From: Combretum micranthum | Taxonomy: Eukaryota > Streptophyta > Magnoliopsida > Myrtales > Combretaceae | Assembly (NCBI GenBank): GCA_024138025.1 | Contig: JAMXBD010000638.1 | Span: 496,001 to 560,000 of the forward strand | DNA: 64,000 bases | Direction: 5' to 3' | Shown here: positions 26,300 to 39,364 of the stretch, piece by piece | Layout of the letters: every line of letters starts with the position of its first letter | Position numbering within the stretch: position 1 is the first letter of the stretch | The notes under the pieces: generated by a model | Told to the model about the DNA's origin: nothing | Database searches by the model: none | Seen by the model: only the letters and a program-made list of their open reading frames with translations | Position numbers and translations under genes: made by a program

Positions 26300-27780
26300 G
26301 AATCTAGAAATGCAGGGCACAATAAGTTTCACGGGCTGCCTAAGTATGAGTACGCAAGCATACGAGCAATATGTAGGCTTCTTGTTATTCTTCTTGTTTT
26401 GAGTTAATGTTGAAATAATATTTAATTAATTGTCTTTCAACAAACATATCACAAACTATATATACATATATATATATATATATATTTTCAATCCAACTTT
26501 ATATCAATTTCTTAACAAAGTGCGTAAGTATTATTAATTTTTTGATAATATGCTTCAATGTTGTTTTGAAGTAATTTTCAATTTATTTTTTTAATTTTTA
26601 ATTTTGTAGGAAATGACACACATCAATTTATAAACCATGTTTGGACTTAATTATCTTTCCTTCAACTCATTTATACAAACTTTTCTTATGATAGCAATTT
26701 TCTTATGAGTAAATTGTACTAAAAGGAATTAACTTTTGGGGGTAAGTTCGAATAATGTATCAATATTTTAAGTAATTAAAAAAGAAATTTATATTATACA
26801 AAGTGGTACAAATAAGTTATTAATGTTTTAAGTAGTTATAAAAAGAGATCGATGTTTTTAGTGTGTAATGAATAAATACAAAAAATGGGTCCTTATTTGC
26901 ATTATATAAAATATCGATTAATTTTTTAAACCACTTAAAAAGCTAATACTTTATTTGCATCACTTTGTACAAAATTGATTCCATTTTTGACAACTTAAAA
27001 CATTGATACCTTATTTGAATTTACTCTCAAATACTAATAACTTTAGATATAATTTACCTATTTCCTTAATAGCTCAAATAGTTAATTTTAACTTTTTTCA
27101 ATAAATTTTTTAGTATAATTTCAAAGTGGCTTTAAAAATATTTTGGGATAAGTCTTACAATGTGTTCATCGTCTTTTTTTTTTTTTTTTGCAAACCAAGC
27201 CTCTCTTTTATCATACCTAACCAATTAAGTAAGTTAATTTTTAATAATTTACATATTCACTTTGCCTTTTAGTTTCCATGACAATTCTTTATGAGATAAT
27301 CTAATTTCGAGAACACAGATTGAAAGCAAAACCAATTTTTTTTTTTTTTTTTCTAATCCACAAAAATTATTATTTTCCTTTCTTCATTTTCGACAGCATA
27401 TTGTACACAACAAAGAAATCCTTCACAATATTAAGTTAATCTTCCTTTACTTCCTTTTTCATTTATGTATTATTTGGAGACATTGAGTCTACCATTTAGA
27501 GTCACAAAAAACACGTAAATTTGGTCTCATTATTTTCTTTGTACAACGTCTCTCTAGTATTGAGGCACACAAATGGGGTTTGAGAACTTGCCTACCTAGG
27601 CTAAGAGCTAACTCAAATGAGACCATCGAAATTAGAGATACCAAAACATCCGTTTTAGTGGAGATTGTATTAGCATCATGTTTACTTTAGTTGACCACCA
27701 AGTAAGAACATCAAATTTTCCTTCATCCTCATTAGCTTGTTGCACTTGTATACCAGTAATTCACTTTAAGCTTTTGAGCT
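26300..27780. other. AT-rich DNA without a recognised gene
   Basis: Contains a (TA)n tract at about 26467-26486 and T runs near 27174-27190 and 27338-27352. Nothing else is recognised. Confidence 0.35.
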
Positions 27781-27788
27781 CGAATCAG

Positions 27789-28746
27789 TAGGGGTGGGCA
27801 CATATCGGTTTGGTTTGGTTATTCCTAAAACCAAACTAAACCATAATTTATAGTTTTTTTTTTCGAATCCCGAAACTAAACTATTAAGTAACAGTTTAGT
27901 TCGGATTATAAATTTTCTAAACCATTAAATAACGGTTTGGTTCGGTTTGAATTATAGATTAAATATAAATTTTAACTAAAAATTTTCTTTGTTATAGTTT
28001 TTTTATATTTGTGCAGATACTTAAATATTTATATCACTTTACAAAGTTTATATTACGAACCACAACAAAATATTTTATGAATTCATCATAGTTTTAATAT
28101 ATAGTTCTTTATAAAATCAGTTATCCACTAATAAATTACATTCACTAACCAATACATTGTAAGTCATAATTTATAATTTTTAATAGAACCATCAATTCAA
28201 TCATCTACCAATAAATTTAGTAAAAATAAAAAATCATCTATCAATAAAATTTATCAACGAATAAAATGATCTACTGACAAAATACATTAAACAATTAATA
28301 CATAATTAGATTTTATAGCTAAATAAATAAACTTCATACTTTATAAAGTTAAAAACTATTAAAAAATAATAGTTCATCATCAACAAAAAAATATATATCA
28401 TGAGCCTAAAAAACAAATTTAAAAATAAAAAAGTTTATTTTAATCAATGTTAACCAAATAATAGATATCATATGAAATCATATGAACATATATGACATTT
28501 AATCAATTTAAATAAAAAAAAATGTAAAGTTATAATTTACAAGTAAAATATTATTATATTTTTCTAAAATAGTTTGGTTCAATTTTATGGATTAGTTTGG
28601 TTTACCTTCTAAAAAAAACATAAATTTATGGATTGGTTCGAATTGAAAATTTTTTAAAACAAATTGTTAAAAAAAACCATATTTTCGATTTGGTTTTGTT
28701 TGGTTATGGATTGATTTAGTTCGGTTGGTTTTTTTACTCGCCCCTA
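27789..28746 (+). mobile_element. hAT-like non-autonomous DNA transposon, 958 bp
   Basis: Starts TAGGGGTGGGCAC and ends with the complement of TAGGGGCGAGT. The flanking 8-mers CGAATCAG (27781-27788) and AGAATCAC (28747-28754) share the central GAATCA. The ends carry GGTTTGGTT words and the middle is very AT-rich, as in the copy at 8952-9857, which lies in the opposite orientation. No transposase is present. Confidence 0.65.
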
Positions 28747-28953
28747 AGAATCACTACCACTCATGATATCTTGGCTTCTTTACATAATTTGTCTACCATT
28801 TTTGGAAGACGAGGCATGTATATGGTTAAATGACTGTTGAAGCATGATGCTTAGAATAACCATTGCATTATTTCCTTGTGAAACCAATACAAAGCTTTAA
28901 GCAAATTCTATGCCTCATCATCAATCATAGCAATTTCCTCTACAATGATTTTT

Positions 28954-29346
28954 TGTTAAACTGAATTATCTTATATGTGATTTTGATGAGAACAAACACG
29001 TATGTAAAAGTTTTTACAAACGCACTCCACTTCTAAGATTAATGATATGTAAGGATATATATATCTTTTGAACTTGTATGTTCAATGTGGATTTTGATGA
29101 AAAAAATATGACACACAATTAACTCTTCAATTATTGCAAACTGCACTTAATTAGTCATATATGTGTGTGTGTGTTATGCATCTTTGTGGAGTTTTTGCAG
29201 GTTTTTAGGAAGAACAGTATCAGTCGAGAACTAGCCAATTTCACTCATTAAGGCGTGATAAACTCAAGACTAAAGCTCGACAAGTTCAAATATGTAGATA
29301 CAGTGGTTAACGGGCTAGTTGAGGGCTTGACAGATCCACCGGTCAG
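28954..29346 (+). mobile_element. Left part of a probable Copia-type LTR
   Basis: Starts TGTTAAACTGAATTATC and continues with TGATTTTGATGAGAACAAAC, a pattern I associate with SIRE/Angela-type plant Copia LTRs. It is interrupted at 29347 by another LTR whose target duplication is GTCAG and resumes at 37683, where the same style of sequence (CTCGACAAGTTCAA, GGGCTTGACA) continues. The family assignment is inference. Confidence 0.45.
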
Positions 29347-29559
29347 TGTAATAACCCAAATTCATACGATTTAGAAATAATAATCATTCAGAAAATAATG
29401 TAAAATTATTGAAAAATTTATAAGAAAAGTCATGAAAGATATTCTAAATTTCTTGCGATTTAAATATATTGAAATTTAAATAATTTGATGATTGTATAAA
29501 AATTTGAATTATTATGTTTTGAGATAAAATTTTATGAAAATAACAAGGACGGTATTAAG

Positions 29560-29582
29560 ATATATATATATATATATATATA
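29560..29582. repeat. (TA)n microsatellite
   Basis: An alternating TA run within the long LTR. Confidence 0.85.
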
Positions 29583-29909
29583 GATTTAAATAAATGGAAA
29601 TGAGTTTCAAACTAGTAATAATAATAACCAAAGTTATAAAACAAAACATTAAGGATAATTAAAGAAATGAACTATTAATAAATAAATAATGGTTTTTTCG
29701 ATAATTTAGAATTGCAATGAAAGTGGAAACAATATCAAATTTCAATATAAATTAATTGGAATAAAACAATGAAAAGTGAGTGGGAGAATAAAATCTTAAA
29801 ACGATCAAAAGCCTTTGAATCATGAAAACTAAAGTTAATTTATTGTTAGCTACCAATGGATGATTAATCTTGAAGTTGATTATGGTGTAATTAATAATTG
29901 AGTTTAGAT

Positions 29910-32900
29910 TATCACGCCCTGAAGGGTACCCTAAACGTGGAAGCCCGCTACATATAATATCAAGACTTAAGAATGACCTCCTTAGTTATGCGAAAGTCTT
30001 AGTATTACATGTAAGGCATCTAGCATGGTAATAGGCAATGCTTTTGCGAAGTGTGGTCTAAGCAAGTAAAAATGAACATACAAGAATCCAGAAATAAAAT
30101 AGATCATAATATTAATAACCAAAGGTTTATTACATGATTCTTAGGGGCATACCCCCACTAAATCCCAAAGATCGAAATAGCTAATAGTCTATATAATATT
30201 TTAATACTACATCAAGATTTCAAAGGAATTCTAATCTAATTCTTCAAGTAGACTTCCTTCAAAAGCTCCAAAAGAAAACTTACGCGGATATTAGGAGACC
30301 TCAGGTACAAAAACAGGTGTTCCTGAGAATGCAAATATCTATAGGGGCGTAAGCTTACGGGTATAATGAGTAAATCCCAAAATTTCATACTTGAAGTAAA
30401 TATCAACCAAGTTTATTAGGCAAGCAAATGGGCTGCAACAAACACATGAGCATACAAGACATATGACTTTATGAGAATCATATGTTGAATGAATTTGCCC
30501 TTCATTCGGGGTTAGGTATTCCGGCCAATTACAGCCACAACTCGTTTAAAACATTTTTATAGATCTTACCGGCTCCTATACGCCATAAAAGACATATAGT
30601 TATTACAGGCTCCTACTAGCCACCAATTTATGTAGTTCCTACCGGCTTCTACTCGCCACCTACATGATATATCGGTTATGCCTGCCACCACTATCATACA
30701 CTTGTCCCACTAATTGTATAATAGCGAATGCAATGTGACTTAACATATGAAGTGCATGGATAAATTCTTAATTAAAGTCTAGTTGTCTATATTTTAATTT
30801 CTTTTCAAGTGAGCAACCAATTTCAAATACTTTAATGTAATAATACACATATAACTTTATTATAAGCAATTCATGCTTCGATATACTTAATATTATTTCA
30901 ACATTTTATCATACAACTTCCATTTTATCTTGCCTAAATTCTAATGCAACTAAATTTACAAGCACAATCATAAGTATAAGAAATAAAGGGGAGTAACTCA
31001 CTCAGCCATGATGAACTTTTTCCTGATGGATGAATCGATCGAGAATTCCACTAATTGTAATAATCCTCCGGATATGTACACTCCTCTTCAGGATCACCTA
31101 ATCAAGAAGAATACTCTTAATGAGTATTTCTTGTTGATTCTATGGTACTTTTCAAAAACTATGTCATAAGATCGTTAAAATTCGTATAGAGGAAAATTCC
31201 AACTTAAAATGGCCATAACTTGATCATTTTAACTTAGAATTGCATATATAAGATACCGTTTTCTACCTATTCGAAAAGATCTATCCAATTATAAAATTAA
31301 TTTCATCATAATAAGTCATTTGAGCTCCGAAATAGTGGTGATCAGATTCTCCATGAATTTTACAAAACTTAACTTTACTTCTTTTCAATAAAACTTGTAT
31401 CAAAGATATAGATATTATAATGGTTTTGAAAGATCTTTGAAAAGTGTATATATATATATATATATATATATTCATTGACTCATATTAAATGCATGAAATT
31501 TAATGAAGTTGTCTCAACCATAATTTTTTTTATAAAAGTAAAGTCTTCTAAAAATCTTTGGAAAAGTAAAAACTTTTAGCTTGCTAGAAAATTTCTCAAG
31601 TTATTTTAAATGAGTATTTTCTTTTCCTTAATTCCATCTTATTAATCTTTTTAAATTTTAAAAGAATGATTTTTTTTTCTAAACTCCTTATAGTTTAGTT
31701 TCTAATACTTGTTGAAAGTAGTAATGATTCTATATTTAAAGAAATGATTTCCTAAGTTGTTCATTAATCTTGTTCCTTAAGATCATTCTATTTTTATGAA
31801 AGGAAATTTCTTTGGTGTTTAACAAAATAGTCTATTTGAAATTCAAAGTATTGATGAAAAGTGAAGTTTAGTAAAACTTTTATTTAATCAAGAATTCCTT
31901 TCCATTTTATAACTTTGTAAAGTGTATGTATGTTTATTGAAAAAAATTTCCTATGTTCTTAAAATTTATAATGAACTCCTCTAGATTTCTAGAAAAGATT
32001 TGTTGAGATAAATTCCTAAGTTTTTACGAAAAATTACTTCCTTCATAACAACATTTATTTTTAGAGAAGAACTTCTATTTTAATAAAACTTTTCCTTCTT
32101 TATCTTATTAAGACAAAATCAATATGTTTATGCATAGTCATGAATATAAAATTATGAAAACATAAGAAAGTCATAATAAGTAATAAAATAAGCAAGTAAA
32201 GAAATATGTCAAGTATTGGGAACCTTAGTTTTATCAAGGTATTCCGGGACTAAGAATAGACTAGTCCCAAAAGAAATAAGAAAAAGAAAGCAAATATTGT
32301 TTTAACTTGATGAGGACAAATCTAAGACTAGAGACTGGTCTTAAAATAACATGAAATAAATAAATAAATTGTATAACTTGGAAGTAAATAAATAAAAATG
32401 AGCTTATATGCTCTAAAGATTATATATAAGTACATAATTATATCTAGTTACATATATATAAGAGATTAACATAAAATCAATAATAATATGAGCAAAAGTA
32501 AAATAACAACATAGAAATATATGAATACATATTCATGAACAAGAAAATACATGAACATAGTGTAGCTTCCATAACATTAAGTTTAAGAAACTCACATCAT
32601 AGTTATGTAAAGTTACATGACATGGTAAGAAAGTTTTAAAGAAAATTCTTACCTAAAGTAAGAATTGTGATAGTGTTTGTAGTATGAGAGGGTTTTGAGA
32701 GGGTTTTGGAATAGTAATTGAGAGGGGAATTGGAAAGAGTTTTGGGAGTGAAATTTGTGATTAGAAGATGTGTGAATGAAGTGAAAGAGGAGGGGTGTAT
32801 TTATAGAAAAATGGGGAGGGATTTTTGAGTTATTTAATTAAAGAAAAATTGAAAAAAATATGAGGAAGAGAGAGAGGGATGTGCGCTGGCCAAGGAGAGA

Positions 32901-33465
32901 GAAGAGAGAGGGAGAAGTAATTTTTGGATTTTTGTGTATTAAAAGTAATAATATGTAAGGTAGATATGATATAAAGTTATGAGAAAGTTAAAAAGTAAAG
33001 ATAATTAGTTATGGTATTGTAAGAGTAGGTGTTAGAAAAAGTAGAGATAAAAGAATATTATAGAATAGTAGTAAATAGTGTAATGTAAAGTAGATGTGAC
33101 TAGTAAAATATTGGTTTTTTAGTTATCGAAAAATTATAAAACTGATATTTTTGAAATTCTTCTATTAAATTGGTCCTAATGGTGTTATCGGAATATTTTT
33201 ATTATTCTAGGCTCCAGGACATGCTTTTTGAGAACTGATCTCATTTGAGTCCGAAGGACACTCGAAATTCGTGAATGTAATATTTTTATGTTTTCTCAAG
33301 TTATTACGAACAGTTATCACTATTTAGCTTAACTTCGTTTTCTAGGGTTAAAGAATACAAGAATGCCGGATCTAAATTCTAGAGTTTGTACTAGACTTTT
33401 GTTAACCTTTAGGGTTCTGGTTGACTTTTAATTCTAAGATCAAACCGAAAATTTTAGAAGTTTGC
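29910..33465 (-). mobile_element. Partial LTR of the 19117-23698 family, nested
   Basis: Starts TATCACGCCCTGAAGGGTACC, equivalent to TGTCACGCCC at 19117 with the terminal G changed to A. Successive blocks follow the 19117 copy: the GGGGCGTAAGC block near 30350, the AACTCACTCAGCCATG block near 30990, the TATA-like region near 32800, and the end of shared sequence at about 33465. The last several hundred bases of the 19117 copy are missing, and no target duplication was found. Confidence 0.55.
31447..31471. repeat. (TA)n microsatellite
   Basis: An alternating TA run inside the nested LTR. Confidence 0.85.
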
Positions 33466-35279
33466 AATGATAGTTTAATTAAAACAAGTAATGTGAATTA
33501 TAGGTTATAAATGGATAGATTGATATAATCAATTAGTAATAGGCTTAATTGAAATTGAGATTCCAAATACTCCTTTTTAATCTTCTATTTACTTCAATTA
33601 TCCATTTCATGAACCAAATTTCTTAAATCTCTTTTAGTTAACAAATTTGAACTCTATTTCTTTCAACTGGTCTAATTACTTTGATTATATTTTTATCAAA
33701 CCACATTAAACTATTTTATCATCTGATTTTAATTTGGATATCCATTGCTCTTGATCTATAAATGATCTAAGATTTTCATGAGCTTGATATTTAGATTTCT
33801 AAAATACTCTAAGGTAGTCTCTATAATTTAAATTCTATCCTTTAATTTTCATGAATTTTGATATTACCTGCTTATCTAAAAATATTAGTTCATAAGCTCA
33901 AACTTAACTAAATATCAATTCTACAAAATTGAACTTTTAAACTTGGTTTGCAATTCAAGTTAATGATATTACTTATTTATATTCTAAAATCTTCTTCTAA
34001 TTATTTTTAATGCTCAAGATAATGATATGACAAGTTTAAATCAAGGTCCTTAATCCTTAATTAGTCTTCTTCTTATCCTATTTAACCCTCATCTGTTACA
34101 AGGAACAGTACGAGGATCAGAAGCTGTCCTTAGAAATTCGTGGATTATATTTGTACATCAAACCAATGATAGATCAGTTACAAGACTAGTTATAATCTAT
34201 TAGTAGCATAGCTAACAAAGATTAGTTGTAACAAGTACAGATCAGTTGCACAAATACCAAATACAATTGTAAAACAACTAAATAGCAAGTATAAATACAA
34301 AGTAAGGGAAAAGGGAGACTTATTCCCCCTTATCGATCATATTGGTGCTTTGTGGAGTCTGCTGTTACTCGAAAACAACTCATTCACTTTTCATATCCTG
34401 TAAACAAACAGATCACGAAACCAAATTAGTTAGGGTTTCGTATATTCAGAGAGGGAATAGAGAGGAACACTTTAACGAGAGTAAAACAAACACGAGAGTG
34501 AGTGTATGCAACAAATATACAAACTGAGATAATATTCTATACAAGGAACGAGAGAAAGTAAAGGGGAAGCAGAGAGTGTACAGAAGAAATTAAGGTTCAT
34601 TCTTACTCAGAGAGAGTAGGAAAATTCAAGAGAGGAGAGTTAGTAGGAAGAGAATTACCATTTAGGGTTGTGAGTCAGGTGGGCTGGGCTTGTAGCAATA
34701 GGGAGGTAACATCCTCTATCTCCTCTTGGTTGCCACTCCTCTTCTTTCTTTCTTCTTTTTTCCTTTACGTTTTTCTTCTTTTTTCATCTTCTCTTCTTAT
34801 CTCTCAATTCCATTAACAAATCTCAATTCTAAGAAGTCTTTAAGAGAGATTAAACTAGGAAGGAATTTAGGAAGTGATGAATATGCTAGAGGAAGCGTCA
34901 TCAACCTTGTAGTAGTGGTTACGATGCAGAAAAGGAAATTGAAAATTCATCAACCATGTGAGTATGATGTTATCTTTTGTTTTTAGTTGTTATGATTGTT
35001 GTTATATGATGATTTAATGTTAGTTATGAGTAAAGCTTGAGTATGAACTTGTAAATTTGTGATATATAAGTATATGCTAGAAATTAAGCTTGATTAAGTA
35101 TGTGTGGATCAAAGGAATTGATGATATGAATTGATTAAATGAGAAGAAGAAATATGAGTAGAAGTGTCATAGGTTATATTACCGAGTTAATATGGTGTTG
35201 GGAATGGTGTTTGATGATTAAATCATGTAGAAAAATGGCTTGAAGAAGTAAAAGAAGAATAGGGGATGCATTTCTAGGC

Positions 35280-35480
35280 TGGCACACCCCTCACCACGGG
35301 CCGTGGCAGGGGGCGTGGTAGCCACTGTGCCCCACTGCTGAGCCACCATGAGGTGGTAGCAAGGGGCATGGTAGCCACCACGGGGTGGTAGCAAAGGGTG
35401 TGGTGGCCTCTTCCTCCTTTCCAATTTCCACATGCTCCTTAATATAGGGCGTGGTGATCACTACCACCCTTGGCACGACC
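35280..35480. repeat. GC-rich degenerate tandem and inverted repeat in an LTR
   Basis: Repeated words such as GGGGCATGGTAGCCACCA, GGGGTGGTAGCAA and CACCATGAGGTGG occur several times in direct and inverted order within about 200 bases, in a setting that is otherwise AT-rich. Stem-loops are likely. Short open frames on the minus strand here are Pro/His-rich artefacts of the repeat. Confidence 0.6.
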
Positions 35481-37682
35481 TGTATGGATCCAAAACTGCT
35501 TTGTTCTTCTTTCCTTTGTCATGTTAACTTGATTTTATCATGATTTCATCTTCCTAACTTGGATTAAAGTGATTTTAAATGCTATGAAAAGTTTAGAAAG
35601 AATCCTATAATTGTTATGTTGTAAGTTCTAGGAAACTCTAGAAATAACAAAGCTTAAATTGGATTTGTTTCATTAGTTGTGTATAAGTGGTTAAGCTTAA
35701 TAATGTCATGATTTTTCAAGACCACTAGAGTAAGGAGTTAATATAACAAGTATAGACTTCTTAGACATAAAATGAACTTAGTTAATAAATCTAAGCCTCA
35801 CTTGGCTTAATCTAGTTTAGTAACTAAATGAGACTTAATATAGTCTATACATATCAAATGAATGAGTTTATGGACTTGATTAACATGATTCTTAGAAATG
35901 AAATGAAATAGTAATATAACTAGAATTAGTTGATTCAATAAGCTCCACTAAGATTGTTGAGAAATGAGTGCTTTGTATATGAATAAATGTTTGTTTTGGT
36001 GTTATTTTCTCTTCTATAGCATTTAGTCAACTTTCTATTCTTGTTTGGATTTTATATGAAGGATGATGATGATTTGGTGATGATGCTAATGTTGTTGATG
36101 AATGGATGGTTGTTGGGGGTGATACCTTGGTCTTCCTAGAGAATAGTTAAGACTTAGCTTGGATGCGAGGTGGGTAGCAACAATCTCATCACCTTGCTTG
36201 TGTTTGTATTATAGTTATACATAAGCTAATATTGATATAATTGAATATGCATGGGGTTGGGGATTTGTTTGCTATTTGGTGATTGAATTGAGTGATAACC
36301 TTTACTTTGTGTGAATTGTGCATTAAGAATTGTTGAGTATCTAACTACTATGATATAAATCTTAATTGACCGTAAATGAGTTGGTCATGCATTGCATCAC
36401 ATCACATTTGCATTGGTCGGGTTTCACGTCACATATTAATATTTCGATTCTATAGTAGTGCATGTTGGGACTAATGGGTCTGCTTGTTGGGTACTTGTAG
36501 GGTTGTCAGCTTTGCGAGAACTAAGCAAACATCGAAGAACGTCGCCCGTGTCGGAGTTGGCTTAAGGGATTAATACTTAAGGAAGGTTCTGTGGTCTAAG
36601 GAAGTGGGCCGTTCTCCAAAAGACTGCTTGTGTCCTGTGGGGCTCTGGTATAGACTATTCCCCTAGGCAGGTTAGGTGAGGAGACAGGCTTAAAAAGAAA
36701 ATTGATTGATGAAGCAAATGTTTCGGTTCTATGCACAAAATTATTTCAAGAAGAAGTCCTCACTCCTTATTCTTGTTTAGGGAGTAGATAGAGGCTATGT
36801 TTCAATAAAATGAGTTTCAAAGAAAATGCTCCATCCTTAGCTAAGTCTAAGGAGAAGTTAGAGGTTAATTTTCAATAAAAAAGTATTTATAATCAAATCT
36901 TCCTTCCTTAGTGATATCTAAGGGGCAGTTGACGGTTATATCTATAGTATAAAGAAATGATTTTTTGTGCTAAGAAAGGTATGAGCTGAAAGCTCAAGTT
37001 GAGTATGCACCCCTTCCTTAGTTCACAGTTCTCCTGAGTGTGAATGGCCTATATTCAATCCTTCAACCCCCAAAAGAGGGCGTAAATCTCCATTGTTTTG
37101 GATTTCGGTCATCCAAACTGTGCATATCATATGGTTGAGTGAGCATTACATATGTTTGTTAAACAAAACTTGTTTGAAATTTGATTATGTTTTGATTTGA
37201 TTTTTTAATCCACCGAGCTATGTTTGAGCTCACATCCCTACAATGTTATTGCATGAATAGCTGAGGCTTTGGTTTGGGGATAGATCGGTATGGAGAAGAA
37301 CCCTTGATGACAGAAGACAATGTGTTATGACAAATAGATAGACAATATAGTTTGTTTAGATTTTGTTTCTTGCATAATATAAGCTTTGTTTATGGATTAG
37401 AAATGTAACGTTGTACTTTCAACTTTGTAAAATGTAGATGTTTTACTCTATTTTACTTTTTGGTAGGGGATACCCACTCTCTGCGGTTCTGGTGGACTGT
37501 AGAAAATCAGATTTCCTTTATTTATCACAAATATTATTTCATATTAGATGTTTAAATAGTAATTATCCAGATAGAGTCTTATAAATTCTGAATTGCAAGA
37601 AAATTCTCATATTACGGGTGTACACGTGATATGATATTTTCAGGTTATCCGTTTAGGCCCGTTTTTAGGGTGTGACAGTCAG

Positions 37683-38750
37683 GGCACGACAAGTTCAAGA
37701 CCAAGACTCGACAAGTTCAAAGTTAAACAACTCCGATCGACGGTCATATCAAGGGCTTGACACGTTAAAGCATTAAGGCACGATAGTTTGATTTTAAGGC
37801 TCAGTGGAGTAAAGACGTGTTGAGGGCAAATTTGAGGCATGACACTTTGATGCACGATGAGTCTTTAAGGCACAACAGCCTAAATATTGGAGCTGATGTG
37901 ACAAAAAGAGCCGTTAAATTGCATTTAATATTTGGTGACTTAAAGACGTTATCTCTAATGGAAATATTTGAATGCTATATTTATATATTATATCCTAATG
38001 AGATTAAAAAATAGAGAAGTATGCCAAAGTGCGAAAGAGCTTTTATTTGTGAACTAACAGATTATTAATTTTCTTATTCTCTTGTTCATTAAATTTGCAA
38101 AATCTACAAAGAGAGAGAAAAACATTCTAGTGTTGTGTTCTTACACTTGTAATCTCTTAAAGAGCATCTAGAGTGAGAAAGGAAATATTTTATTTCCTAT
38201 GTATTGTAAAGCATTGTAATTGCTCAGCTTGAGCATATATATATTTTTTTTGTTGTGTGTGTGGTTTGTTTGTTGTGAGTATAGAAATCGCATCAGTGAG
38301 TCGGTTTAGAAGAATAAGGCACAGTTGTGATTGAGTCCAAAAAACTAAGGTGCGAAGAGGCAAAATTCTTGGTGTGACAAGGCGCGAAGTTTAGACAGGC
38401 GAGTTGATGGGCCTTTAAATTGACCATTGCGCACATTTAATGTTGCCATTTATCAGATATTACCACCAACGGTCATTTTCACTTTTGAAGACTATAAATG
38501 CATGTTCCTTTGAAGATTTAGACAACTTTTGAAAGAGCTTTCATTTGTAAACAAAACAAATCAATACTGATCTCTTGTTCAGAATTTTGCGAATTCTTGT
38601 AAGAGAGAAAAAAATTAATTTTAGTACTTTGTTCCTAACTTTTAACTTTATAAGAGAGCACTACAGAAAGAAAAGAAAATACTTTATTTCTCAAGTATTG
38701 TAACTTGTGTACTGCTCTATTTAAGCATTTGAGTTTGATATTAATAAAAG
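37683..38750 (+). mobile_element. Right part of the probable Copia-type LTR, internally duplicated
   Basis: Continues the LTR begun at 28954. Two similar modules lie at about 38026-38250 and 38515-38740. Both run GAAAGAGCTTT, TTTGTGAAC or TTTGTAAAC, a CTCTTGTTCA box, AAGAGAGA, an AAGAGAGCA or AAGAGCATC box, and a TATTTTATTTC or TACTTTATTTC box with TATTGTAA. This suggests duplication of the R-U5 part. The right end of the LTR is not certain. Confidence 0.4.
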
Positions 38751-38889
38751 TATGTGAAGTCCTTTGTTGAAGGCAATTATGGATTGTAGAGAGTAGGAAG
38801 TGGGTTGAACTCCACGTTAAAACTGGACTTGATTTCTTTTTACTTATCTCTTTTACTTTTTCCTCTTATACCTTATTATTGCAATATTA

Positions 38890-39360
38890 TACTACACCAA
38901 AAACTACCTAAGGCAACACAAAAATTGCAACATGTAAAATGATTGTTGCTTAAAAGTGTTAATTGTATCAATTTACTTATAATGTTGCCAAAATAGTTAT
39001 TTAAATGCAACACATTTAAGAAACAATGTAACAATCATTGCTTTGATTACTTTAACGCAACATTATGGTAACAAATATATTTTGTTACTAATGACTTTTA
39101 AATAAATGAAACAATTTATATGAGTTGTTACCATAACTAATTGAGTTTTAGTAACAATTTACAAAGATGTTGCTTTATAGCATAAGAGCATGCAACTAAT
39201 ATAAAAAAAATTGTTGTTAATAGTGCAACTAATTAAAATTGTTACAATGTTAATCATTACATTAATGAAGAAATTTTTAGATAATAAATACTACTAAATC
39301 AACACATTTTTATAGTAAAAAAAGTTCTTTTAATACAAAAGAACTTAATATATTTGAATC
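38890..39360 (+). mobile_element. Probable CACTA transposon terminus with subterminal repeats
   Basis: Starts TACTACACCAAAAAC, one base from the CACTACACCAAAA type of CACTA terminal inverted repeat. The next 350 bases hold about a dozen short repeats of the GCAAC / GTTGC / GTAACAA kind on both strands, as expected for subterminal transposase-binding sites. The opposite terminus was not found. The end toward 39360 is interrupted by a long LTR. Confidence 0.5.
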
Positions 39361-39364
39361 TACT

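Larger units (their letters stand above)
29347..37677 (+). mobile_element. Long LTR with target duplication GTCAG, itself interrupted
   Basis: Starts TGTAATAACCC and ends TTTAGGGTGTGACA. Both sides carry GTCAG (29342-29346 and 37678-37682), a perfect 5-bp duplication. The span is 8,331 bp. Removing the nested piece at 29910 to about 33465 leaves about 4.8 kb with no gag or pol, so it reads as a long solo LTR. A TATA-like TATAAATA lies at about 34283. The end style is like the 19117-23698 family (TGTAA...GTGACA), but the sequences differ. Confidence 0.7.

Noticed and set aside
34726..34986. 86-codon plus-strand frame as a gene
   Set aside because: It is a T-rich low-complexity frame inside an LTR with no domain or splice context.
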